A stretch of DNA of 64,000 nt from positions 1,994,980 to 2,058,979 of the forward strand of contig NC_011886.1 in assembly GCF_000022025.1 (NCBI RefSeq), given 5' to 3'. The notes below the pieces were generated by a model. The model was given only the letters and a program-made list of their open reading frames with translations, made no database searches and was not told the origin of the DNA. This DNA is from Pseudarthrobacter chlorophenolicus A6 (lineage in GTDB: Bacteria > Actinomycetota > Actinomycetes > Actinomycetales > Micrococcaceae). A program made the translations under genes and the position numbers. Positions 8,996 to 16,745 of this stretch are shown piece by piece (within the stretch, counting starts at the first letter, position 1; each line of letters opens with the position of its first letter).

Positions 8996-10906
8996 ATGAC
9001 TGCTGTTGCCCACGCCCCGCTGCCGCAACCCGCCCTCCCCGCGGCCACCGTCCGCAGCCGCGTCACCGTCCCGTTTCGTTTCCCGGACGGCTATTCCACG
9101 ACGGCGGAGATCCTCACCTTCCACGGCCTGGCGGACCGCAAGGAACACCTGCTGCTGGCTCTGGGGCCCTGGGAGCAGGCTCTCCTCAGCGGACAACCGA
9201 TGGTCCGCCTCCACAGCGAATGCATGACCGGCGATGTGTTCGGCAGCGAGCGCTGCGACTGCGGCCCGCAGCTGCGGGAAGCTGCCGAAACCATCACGGA
9301 TGCCGGCGGATTCCTCCTCTACCTCCGGCAGGAGGGCCGCGGCATCGGCCTGTACCCGAAGCTCGATGCCTATGCCCTGCAGGACCAGGGCCTGGACACC
9401 TACGATGCCAACCTCGCGCTGGGCCACGGCGAGGACGAGCGCGACTACTCCGCCGCAGCACAGATGCTCGAAGCGCTGGGTGCCACCAGCATCCGGCTCC
9501 TGAGCAACAACCCGGACAAAGCCGGGCAACTGATTGCCCACGGCATTGGCGTCAACGAAAAGGTGCCCACGGGTGTCCACCTGTCCGCAGCGAACAGCCG
9601 CTACCTGGCCGCCAAACGTGACCGTACCGCCCACACCCTGGACCTTGACCTTGAACCGCGCGTTGCGCCGGGCCCGGGCGCAGGTGCCGGACCTGCCGCC
9701 GTCGTACGCAGCACGGCGAAGGATGCCGGGGAGGTGCCCGGCCACGAGGAAATGCTCGCCCGTGTGGCGGCGCTGGTGCCTGCCCTGCGGGCAGCGGCCG
9801 AAGAAACCGAAGGATTGCGCCGCCTGCCGGATGCCACGGTTGAAGGCCTCCACGCCGCGGGTGTTTTCCGCATGCTGGCACCTGCCGCTGTGGGCGGCTA
9901 TGGACTGGGCGCGGAGACGTACGGCGAGGCGGTCCGCCGCCTTGCCCGGGGATGCGCCTCCACGGCCTGGACCGCGGGCCATCTCGCCGAGCATGTCTGG
10001 ATGCTGGCGCGCTGGCCGCGGCGGGTGCAGGATGAGGTCTTCGCTGGTGGCGGGATGCCGCTCGCGGCAGCGACCAGCGCGCCCGTCGGTTCTGCCCGGA
10101 AGGTACCCGGCGGCTACGCGGTCTCGGGCCACTGGAGCTTCGCCTCCGGCATCATGCATTCAGAGTGGGCGCTGCTGGCCGTCCAGCAGGACGGCCACCG
10201 GCTGCAGGCGCTGGTTCCCCTCACGGACTTGGAACTTGTTGATGCCTGGCACACGGACGGGCTCCGGGGTACCGGCAGCAACGATCTGCGCGCCACGGAC
10301 CTGTTCGTCCCGGACTACCGGGTCATGGACTGGGCGCTCCTCAGCGCGGCGGACAACCCCGGCAGCCTGATCCATTCCGATCCCCTGATCCACACCCCGA
10401 TGGCCACACTGCTGAACCTGGTGGCCCCGGCGGCGGCACTGGGCTCGGCCGAATATGCGGTGGAACTGTTCCGTGGCCAGCTGCTCGCGCCGAAGGTGAA
10501 GAACGGCATCGAGATCCGCCAGGCGGACTCCCCACTGGCCCAGGCACGGTACGCCCGGGCCGCCGGACTGGTGGCCTCGGCACAGCTGCACTGGGACGCA
10601 GGGCTCTCCGCCGTGGCTGCCTCAGTCCGGCCGGCGTCCGGTGGCCTCCCGGGGTCAGGCCTGCCGGAAGGCGAGAGGGCAGCGTTCCGGCTCTCACTCG
10701 CCCTGAGCGCCGAGGCAGCGCAGGAAGCCGTCCGGGTGGTCCTCGCCGGTTCTGGCGGCAGCGCCCACCGGCTGGGGCATCCCCTGCAGCGCCTCCAGCG
10801 CGACGTCGGCGTGCTGCTGAACCATCCCACCCTGGGCATTGATCCCATCCTGGAACAGGCCGGCCGGGGATTGCTGGGGCTGGGCTTCACGGCTCCGTCC
10901 TTCTAG
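8996..10906 (+). CDS. GTP cyclohydrolase II fused to acyl-CoA-dehydrogenase-type flavin monooxygenase
   Basis: A 636-residue two-domain protein. Residues about 20-215 are a complete GTP cyclohydrolase II: zinc cysteines 76, 87 and 89 in HSECMTGD...RCDCG, the loop RQEGRGIGL, and AYALQDQGLDTYDAN followed by DERDY. After a linker rich in Pro, Gly and Ala (about 220-246), residues 247-636 resemble class D flavin monooxygenases (HsaA/DszC type), with MLAPAAVGGYG, STAWTAGHLAEHVW and VSGHWSFASGI. The first domain opens GTP for riboflavin synthesis; the second hydroxylates an organic substrate using reduced flavin from a separate reductase. The ATG at 8996 follows CCGAGGA. The joining of the two activities in one open frame is unusual. 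The substrate is unknown; the flavin reductase at 20207 is a possible partner. Confidence 0.85.
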   Translation: MTAVAHAPLPQPALPAATVRSRVTVPFRFPDGYSTTAEILTFHGLADRKEHLLLALGPWEQALLSGQPMVRLHSECMTGDVFGSERCDCGPQLREAAETITDAGGFLLYLRQEGRGIGLYPKLDAYALQDQGLDTYDANLALGHGEDERDYSAAAQMLEALGATSIRLLSNNPDKAGQLIAHGIGVNEKVPTGVHLSAANSRYLAAKRDRTAHTLDLDLEPRVAPGPGAGAGPAAVVRSTAKDAGEVPGHEEMLARVAALVPALRAAAEETEGLRRLPDATVEGLHAAGVFRMLAPAAVGGYGLGAETYGEAVRRLARGCASTAWTAGHLAEHVWMLARWPRRVQDEVFAGGGMPLAAATSAPVGSARKVPGGYAVSGHWSFASGIMHSEWALLAVQQDGHRLQALVPLTDLELVDAWHTDGLRGTGSNDLRATDLFVPDYRVMDWALLSAADNPGSLIHSDPLIHTPMATLLNLVAPAAALGSAEYAVELFRGQLLAPKVKNGIEIRQADSPLAQARYARAAGLVASAQLHWDAGLSAVAASVRPASGGLPGSGLPEGERAAFRLSLALSAEAAQEAVRVVLAGSGGSAHRLGHPLQRLQRDVGVLLNHPTLGIDPILEQAGRGLLGLGFTAPSF

Positions 10907-10911
10907 GCGCG

Positions 10912-10937
10912 GGCAGCGGCGGCCTCCCGCCGCTGCC
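10912..10937 (+). terminator. Strong hairpin after the fusion gene
   Basis: GGCAGCGGCGG pairs perfectly with CCGCCGCTGCC across a 4-nt loop, 6 nt after the stop. There is no T tract. It lies before the separate exonuclease gene at 10971. Confidence 0.55.
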
Positions 10938-10970
10938 ACCATCCAGGGCGGTTCCGTGGCAGGATCAGGT

Positions 10971-11918
10971 ATGCCCCAGCGCCTGATGCTGCTCGACACT
11001 GCCTCGCTGTACTTCCGTGCCTTCTACGGCCTCCCGGACACCATCCGGCGCCCCGACGGTACGCCGGTCAACGCCGTCCGGGGCCTGCTGGACATGATTG
11101 CCCGGCTCACCACGGACTACCACGCCACCCACCTGGTGGCCTGCTGGGACGATGACTGGCGCCCGCAGTGGCGGGTGGACCTGGTCCCCACCTACAAGGC
11201 GCACCGGGTGGCCGAGGCCAACCCCGGTGGCACCGACGTTGAAGTGGTGCCCGATGCGCTGGAGGCGCAGCTGCCGATGATCCGGAAGGCCCTGGAGCTT
11301 GCCGGCATCGCCATCGTGGGCGCAGCAGACCACGAGGCCGACGACGTCATCGGCACCTACGCCAGCCACGCGGACATGCCTGTGGACGTCGTCACCGGGG
11401 ACCGGGACCTGTTCCAGGTGTGCGACGACGAACGGCAGGTCCGGGTGATCTACACGGCGCGCGGAATGCGGAACCTGGAGGTCTGCACGGAGGAAACCAT
11501 CGTGGCCAAATACAAGGTCCTGCCGCAGCAGTACGCCGATTACGCCACCCTGCGCGGCGATGCGTCCGACGGCCTGCCGGGCGTTGCCGGCATCGGCGAG
11601 AAGACGGCGGCGTCGCTGCTGCTTAAGTACGGCACCCTGGATGCCCTCCTGGCGGCAGCGGAAACGCCCGACGGCGGCGTCTCCGCGCCGGTCCGGGCGA
11701 AGCTGTCCGCCGCGGCCGCCTACCTCGAAGCAGCCCCCGCCGTCGTCCGCCTGGTGCGGGACCTGCAACTGCCCGCCGTGGAGGAGGCCGGCGCCATGCT
11801 GGAACCGGTGGCCGGCGACCGGCGGGCGGAACTGGAACGCATCGCCACCGACTGGAACCTCGGCGGATCGGTGCGCCGGCTCCTGGATGCCCTGGACCTG
11901 CGGGGGCAGCCGGGCTGA
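10971..11918 (+). CDS. Stand-alone 5'-3' exonuclease (PolA N-terminal-like flap nuclease)
   Basis: A 315-residue protein homologous to the 5' nuclease domain of DNA polymerase I. It begins MLLDTASLYFRAFYGLP, has the acidic DHEADDVIGTYA and GDRDLFQV metal-binding stretches and the helix-hairpin-helix GVAGIGEKTAASLLLKYG. It should cleave 5' flaps or RNA primers using two divalent metals. A full PolA with its own nuclease domain lies at 39993, so this is a free second copy, as often seen in actinobacteria. The ATG at 10971 is preceded by AGGATCAGG. It is convergent with the aminotransferase gene. Confidence 0.88.
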   Translation: MPQRLMLLDTASLYFRAFYGLPDTIRRPDGTPVNAVRGLLDMIARLTTDYHATHLVACWDDDWRPQWRVDLVPTYKAHRVAEANPGGTDVEVVPDALEAQLPMIRKALELAGIAIVGAADHEADDVIGTYASHADMPVDVVTGDRDLFQVCDDERQVRVIYTARGMRNLEVCTEETIVAKYKVLPQQYADYATLRGDASDGLPGVAGIGEKTAASLLLKYGTLDALLAAAETPDGGVSAPVRAKLSAAAAYLEAAPAVVRLVRDLQLPAVEEAGAMLEPVAGDRRAELERIATDWNLGGSVRRLLDALDLRGQPG

Positions 11919-11927
11919 CCCGCGCAG

Positions 11928-11945
11928 GCCCGTGGTGCTACGGGC
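11928..11945. terminator. Short hairpin between convergent genes
   Basis: GCCCGT and ACGGGC form a 6-bp stem with a 6-nt loop, filling most of the 27-bp gap between the exonuclease stop and the aminotransferase stop. It could serve both strands but is short. Confidence 0.35.
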
Positions 11946-13157
11946 TCAGAGGCTCTTCAGCGCCCGTCCCAGCCGGGCTGCGGCCTCCTCGAGCCGGGGC
12001 ACGGACACGTCGCCGAATGCAAAGCGCAGGTGGCGGTCCGAACCGGTGCCCGGCCCGGAGGCGAAGAACGAACCCCGCTGGTACTCCACGCCTTCTGCAC
12101 TGGCCGCTGCCGCCAGGAGGTCCGGATCGATGCCGGCGTCGCGCAGCCGCGGCCACAGGAAGAGTCCGCCGCCGGGGAGCACGCTCTCGAACGCTCCGGG
12201 AGCCTCCCGCTCCAGTGCCGCGATCAAGGCTTCGGCCCGGGTCCGGTACAGCGCGCGTGCCCGGCCCAGCGTCGCATCGAAGAGTCCCTGGTCCGCCGTC
12301 AGGGCCTCGCCCACCACTGCCTGCACCAGGGTGGAACTGTGTGAATCCTGGCGGCTCCGCAGTGCCACGAGGTCCGGCAACAGGCGCTCCGGTGCCACCA
12401 GCCAGCCCAGCCGCAGGCCCGGTCCCAGGGTCTTGGTGAAGGTGTTGATGTGGATGACATGGTCCGAGTGGTTGAAGGCATCCACGCTCTCCGGCCTGCC
12501 TGAATACCAGAGCTCGCGGTAGGGGTTGTCGGCCAGGACCACGAAACCGTAATGTTCCGCGAGTCCGGCCAGCCTGGTGCGGGCCTCGGCGGGGAGTGTG
12601 CCCTGGGACGGGTTGTGGAAGTCCGGCACCGTGTACAGGGCTGAGGGCCGGGCGCCTTGGCGCAGTTTGTCTTCCAACTCGTCGACGTCGATGCCGTGGG
12701 CACCGACGGTCACGGGCAGGGTACGGGCTCCGGAGAGCTGCAGCCCGCGCAGGAACAGCGGGAAGATCGGGTTGTCCACGGCCACCAGGTCACCGCGCTC
12801 CACGACGGCCTGGATGCCGAGGGACAGGCCATGGAATCCGCCGTTGGTGATGATGATCCGCTCGACGGGCACGCCCTCGCGGTCTGCGATCCACGCTCGC
12901 AGGGGCGAAATGCCTTCGGTGCGGGAGTACTGCAGGGACGGCAGCCCGGGCCTCGAGAGGACCCTTGCCGTGGCGGCGGCCAGCTCCGCCGCCGGAAGGA
13001 CGCCGGGGTCCGGGACGCCGCCCAGTAGCTCGATGGCGTCCTCCCGCTTGTCCCGCAGGGTGGCATCACCAAATCCCTTGGGGGCGGTGAAGCCGGCGAT
13101 CAGGGCGGGCTTCCGCGGGGATTCGGGGCGGACGGTTGCGGTGGGGGTCAAAGTCAT
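11946..13157 (-). CDS. PLP-dependent aminotransferase, class I/II (2-aminoadipate type)
   Basis: A 403-residue fold-type I aminotransferase of the LysN/MocR catalytic family, lacking the N-terminal winged helix that MocR regulators carry. The PLP lysine is in NTFTKTLGPGLRLGW, preceded by VVLADNPYRELWY and DFHNPSQGTLP, both standard cofactor-contacting segments. It should transfer an amino group between an amino acid and a 2-oxo acid. Its ATG overlaps the stop of the ABC ATPase gene by ATGA, so it is the last gene of the minus-strand importer operon. It probably acts on the imported compound or a product of it. Confidence 0.88.
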   Translation of the reverse strand: MTLTPTATVRPESPRKPALIAGFTAPKGFGDATLRDKREDAIELLGGVPDPGVLPAAELAAATARVLSRPGLPSLQYSRTEGISPLRAWIADREGVPVERIIITNGGFHGLSLGIQAVVERGDLVAVDNPIFPLFLRGLQLSGARTLPVTVGAHGIDVDELEDKLRQGARPSALYTVPDFHNPSQGTLPAEARTRLAGLAEHYGFVVLADNPYRELWYSGRPESVDAFNHSDHVIHINTFTKTLGPGLRLGWLVAPERLLPDLVALRSRQDSHSSTLVQAVVGEALTADQGLFDATLGRARALYRTRAEALIAALEREAPGAFESVLPGGGLFLWPRLRDAGIDPDLLAAAASAEGVEYQRGSFFASGPGTGSDRHLRFAFGDVSVPRLEEAAARLGRALKSL

Positions 13158-14947
13158 AATGCGGCCTCTGCTAGTTTCGGGATGTTGCTGTGTTCCGCGG
13201 GAGCCTCCGCCACGGCGGGCAGCGCCAGTCCGGAGGTGCCCGGGATGGCGTCCAGGAGCGCCCTGGTGTACGGGTGCTGCGGCCGGTCGAAGACCTGGTC
13301 CACCGTGCCGTGCTCCACCACCCGGCCCCGGCGCAGGACGGACACGGTGTCCGCCACCTGCCGCACCAGGGCAAGGTCATGGGAGACGAACACGTAGGTC
13401 AGCCCCAGGTCCCGCTGGAGCCGCGCCAGCAGCTCGAGGATGCCGGCCTGCACGCTGACGTCCAGTGCCGAGGTGGGCTCGTCCAGGACCACGACGTCGG
13501 GCCGGACCACCAGTGCGCGGGCGATGGCCACGCGCTGCCTCTGCCCGCCGGAGAGCTGGGACGGGCGGCGGTCCGCAGCGTCGCCCGGCAGGCCCACGGA
13601 CTGCAGGGCATCGCGCACGCGGTCCGCGCGGTCAGCCGTGCTGCCCACCCCGAACCGGTCCAGGGGTTCCCGGACGATCCTGCCCACTTTCCATGTTGGG
13701 TCAAGCGACGTGAACGGGTTCTGGTAGACCAGCTGCAGGTGGCGGCGCACGTCGCGCAGGCCGGCCCGGGAAAGGCCGGCGGTGGAGTGTCCGCCCACCG
13801 TAATGCTGCCGCTGTCCGGTTGCTCCAGTCCGAGCAGCAGCCGGACCGCTGTGGTCTTGCCGGAGCCGGATTCGCCCACCAGGGCATGGGTTCTGCCGCG
13901 TTCGACGGCGAAGGAGACCCCATCCACGGCGCGCACCTCCTTGCCGCGCGTCCGGAAGCTCTTGGTGACTTCGGTGACAGCGATCTGCGCCGGCCGGTCC
14001 GCGGTGGTGGCGTCCGGCGTCGTACCGTCCTGCGTGGCGACGTCCTGTGAAGCAGTGCCCTGCAGCGTGTCCTGCGGTGCGCCTGTGCGCTGGCTGCGGT
14101 ACCGGTCCGGATTGAGCGCTGGAACGTCCGCCTGCAGGTTGCGGGCGTAATCCGTGCGGGGAGCTGCGAAGACCTGGGCCGAGGGGCCCTGTTCCTGGAC
14201 GGCTCCATCCTTGAGCACCACCAGGGTGTCGGCACGTTCGGCCGCGATGGCGAGGTCGTGCGTGATAAGCAGCAGGCCGATGTCCAGTTCCTTCCGCAGG
14301 TCGCCCAGCAGGTCCAGGATGAGCTTCTGGACTGTGACATCGAGCGCCGAGGTCGGTTCGTCCGCCACAATCAGGGACGGCCGCGGCAACACCGTCAGGG
14401 CTATGAGCACCCGCTGGAGCATCCCGCCGGACAGCTGGTGGGGGTAGGAATCGTAGACGCGCACGGGATCGGGCAGGCCCACCTGGTCAAAAACCTCCAG
14501 GATGATCCGGCGGCGGGCGCCGGCGTCCCTCTCGCCAATCAGTGCGGCGGCCTCGTGGGCCTGGGCGCCGATGCTGCGCACCGGATTCAGTGCCGAGCCG
14601 GGGTCCTGCGGGATGAACCCGAGCTGCCGGCCGCGCAGGGGGCGGAACTGCCGCTCCGCCAGGGACAGCACTTCAGTCCCTGCCAGCCGGACGCTGCCGT
14701 CCACCGTCGCTTCGGCGGGCTGCAGCAGCCGCAGCACCGCCTTGGCGATGGTGGACTTCCCGGACCCGGACTCGCCGATCAGGGCCAGGCTTCCGCCGCG
14801 GGCCAGGGTGAACCCGACGTCGTGGACCACTTTCCTGCTCCCGTAGGCGACGTTCAGGCCCTCGACACTGAGCAGCGGGGATGCCTTGGTTTCCGGCATT
14901 GTGGTGTCCTTTCCTCCGGTGGTTCCACCGGGGTTGGGGGCGCTCAT
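13154..14947 (-). CDS. ABC transporter ATPase, two fused nucleotide-binding domains (DppD-DppF type)
   Basis: A 597-residue protein with two complete ATPase domains. The first has Walker A GESGSGKSTIAK and signature LSGGMLQRVLIAL; the second has GESGSGKTTAVR and LSGGQRQRVAIARAL. Both Walker B segments (VADEPTSALD and VLDEPTSALD) are intact. A linker with many Thr, Gln and Pro residues separates them. Fused DppD/DppF proteins energise oligopeptide/nickel-type importers. The ATG at 14947 is chosen because it forms an ATGA overlap with the permease stop, as the other genes in this operon do; a longer frame to 15031 reads back into the permease. It acts at the cytoplasmic face with the two permeases upstream. 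Confidence 0.92.
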   Translation of the reverse strand: MSAPNPGGTTGGKDTTMPETKASPLLSVEGLNVAYGSRKVVHDVGFTLARGGSLALIGESGSGKSTIAKAVLRLLQPAEATVDGSVRLAGTEVLSLAERQFRPLRGRQLGFIPQDPGSALNPVRSIGAQAHEAAALIGERDAGARRRIILEVFDQVGLPDPVRVYDSYPHQLSGGMLQRVLIALTVLPRPSLIVADEPTSALDVTVQKLILDLLGDLRKELDIGLLLITHDLAIAAERADTLVVLKDGAVQEQGPSAQVFAAPRTDYARNLQADVPALNPDRYRSQRTGAPQDTLQGTASQDVATQDGTTPDATTADRPAQIAVTEVTKSFRTRGKEVRAVDGVSFAVERGRTHALVGESGSGKTTAVRLLLGLEQPDSGSITVGGHSTAGLSRAGLRDVRRHLQLVYQNPFTSLDPTWKVGRIVREPLDRFGVGSTADRADRVRDALQSVGLPGDAADRRPSQLSGGQRQRVAIARALVVRPDVVVLDEPTSALDVSVQAGILELLARLQRDLGLTYVFVSHDLALVRQVADTVSVLRRGRVVEHGTVDQVFDRPQHPYTRALLDAIPGTSGLALPAVAEAPAEHSNIPKLAEAAL

Positions 14948-15795
14948 TTGCTGTTCCTGAGCCACCGGCTGATGCGGTTGATGGACAGGACCGTGGCCAC
15001 AATCACCAGGGCCGGGGCGTACACCAGCCACGGCGCGGTGACGTAGGTCTTGCCCGAAGCCACCAGCAGGCCCCAGTCCGAGGATGGGGGCGGATCGCCG
15101 TAGCCCAGGAAGGCCAGCGAGGCGATCACCAGGATGGACGTTCCAAACTGCAGCACCGCCAGTACCAGCACCGAACGGTAGGCGTTGGGCAGGACATGGG
15201 TCAGCAAGGCCTGCAGCCTGTTGCCGCCCTCCAGGTAGGACGCTTCCACGAACGCCGAGCGGCGGACCCGGATGACCTCCGCCCGCATGAGCCGGGCGAA
15301 GACGGCCACAGCGGATACCCCGGTGGCGATCGCGGCGTTGATGGTCTGGAAGCCCAGCGAACTGACGATCACCACGGCCAGCAGGAATCCGGGGATGGCC
15401 AGGAGCACGTCCACGAACCTGCCGAGGGTCGCATCCAGCCAGCCGCCGCGGAAGCCGCTGGCCAGGCCGATGGCACTGCCCACCAGCAGGCCAATCGCCA
15501 CGGCAACCAGGGCGCTGGTGACGGAGGACGCTGTTCCGTATACCACCCGGGCGTACTGGTCCCGCCCCAGGTAGTCGGTGCCGAACCAGTGCTGCAGGCT
15601 GGGCGCGTCGAGCTTGCTGCCGGTGTCACCGTTGACGGGGCTGTACCCGGTAAACAGTGATGGGAACAAGGACCACAGCACTACCACCAGGACCACGAGG
15701 AAGGACAGCAGGACCGTGGGCGGGATGGCCGCAGGGGTGCGGAGGGATGCGGCCCCGGCGCTGCGGAGACGGGCGAAGTTCAGGTCCGCGCTCAT
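14944..15795 (-). CDS. ABC transporter permease, DppC/OppC family
   Basis: A 283-residue integral membrane protein with an N-terminal membrane segment (TVLLSFLVVLVVVLWSLF). It has an external region with FGTDYLGRDQYARVVYG, the characteristic DppC signature, and further membrane helices up to the C terminus. The EAA-type loop facing the ATPase is around ASYLEGGNRLQALLTHVLPNA. It forms a heterodimeric channel with the permease encoded immediately upstream. Start and stop both take part in ATGA overlaps with neighbours, so translation of the operon is tightly coupled. Confidence 0.93.
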   Translation of the reverse strand: MSADLNFARLRSAGAASLRTPAAIPPTVLLSFLVVLVVVLWSLFPSLFTGYSPVNGDTGSKLDAPSLQHWFGTDYLGRDQYARVVYGTASSVTSALVAVAIGLLVGSAIGLASGFRGGWLDATLGRFVDVLLAIPGFLLAVVIVSSLGFQTINAAIATGVSAVAVFARLMRAEVIRVRRSAFVEASYLEGGNRLQALLTHVLPNAYRSVLVLAVLQFGTSILVIASLAFLGYGDPPPSSDWGLLVASGKTYVTAPWLVYAPALVIVATVLSINRISRWLRNSK

Positions 15796-16745
15796 GCGTT
15801 TGCTGCCTCTCGGACGTTGACCCGCGGGTCAAGCAACGGGGTGAGGAGATCTGCGGCGAGGTTCACGGCCACGAACACGACGGCGGACAGCGAGACCACC
15901 GCCTGCAGGACCGGCTGGTCCTCTCCCGTGACGGCCTTCTGGACCACGGTGCCGATGCCGTCGCGGCCGAAGATCGTCTCGGTAATGACGGACCCGCCCA
16001 GCAATTCGCCCACAATGAGGGCGACCATGGCCACCGAAGGCAACGCCGACGGCTTCACCAGGTGCCGGGCGAACAGCTGCGCTTCAGCCAGGCCCCGGGA
16101 GCGTGCCACCAGCGCGTACTCCTGGCGGGATTCGTGGTCCAGGCTGGCGATCAGCACTTCGGCAAGCGGAGCGGACACCGGGATGGCGAGGGTGACGGCC
16201 GCGAACAGGGTTGCCGTGGCGCTGTTCGGGTCAGTGGTGGTGAAGGCGTGCAGCCGGAACGCGAACAGCTCGATCAGGACCAGGCCGATCACGAAGTTGG
16301 GCACGGACAGGAAGAAGGACGGGATGGAGCGCAGGAGGCCGGCCCACCTGGGCGGAGCATAGTGTGCCCCGTAGGCGATGCCGATGGCGAAGACCACGGC
16401 GATGGCCAGGGCAGTACTGGCCAGGGTGAGCGTTGACGGCAGGGCGTCGCCCACGATCTGGACCACCGGCAGGTTGGACTGCAGCGAGAAGCCTAGCTCG
16501 CCGGTCAGGAACCGGCCCAGCGACAACGCCAGTTGGACGAGGACGGGCTGGTCCAGCCCGTAGTACTGCACGATCCGCTGGATGTCGGCTTCGCTCAGGC
16601 CGGACTGCGGGTCGCGCAGCGAGTTGGTGATGGCGTCACCTGGCAGCACGCTGATGACCAGGAACGTCAGCACATAGGCCAGAAGCACGACGACTGCAGC
16701 CTGCCCTGCGCGGGCAAGGGCGAAGCGGCCGTAGCCGCTGGTCAC
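15792..16745 (-). CDS. ABC transporter permease, DppB/OppB family
   Basis: A 317-residue membrane protein with the DppB pattern. An N-terminal helix (AGQAAVVVLLAYVLTFLVISVLPGD) is followed by a periplasmic stretch and a cluster of helices, with the ATPase-contacting loop near ARSRGLAEAQLFARHLVKPSALP. It pairs with the DppC-like permease to import a peptide-like, nickel-chelate or other small solute delivered by the lipoprotein encoded just upstream. The start overlaps the stop of the binding-protein gene by ATGA. Confidence 0.93.
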   Translation of the reverse strand: MTSGYGRFALARAGQAAVVVLLAYVLTFLVISVLPGDAITNSLRDPQSGLSEADIQRIVQYYGLDQPVLVQLALSLGRFLTGELGFSLQSNLPVVQIVGDALPSTLTLASTALAIAVVFAIGIAYGAHYAPPRWAGLLRSIPSFFLSVPNFVIGLVLIELFAFRLHAFTTTDPNSATATLFAAVTLAIPVSAPLAEVLIASLDHESRQEYALVARSRGLAEAQLFARHLVKPSALPSVAMVALIVGELLGGSVITETIFGRDGIGTVVQKAVTGEDQPVLQAVVSLSAVVFVAVNLAADLLTPLLDPRVNVREAANA

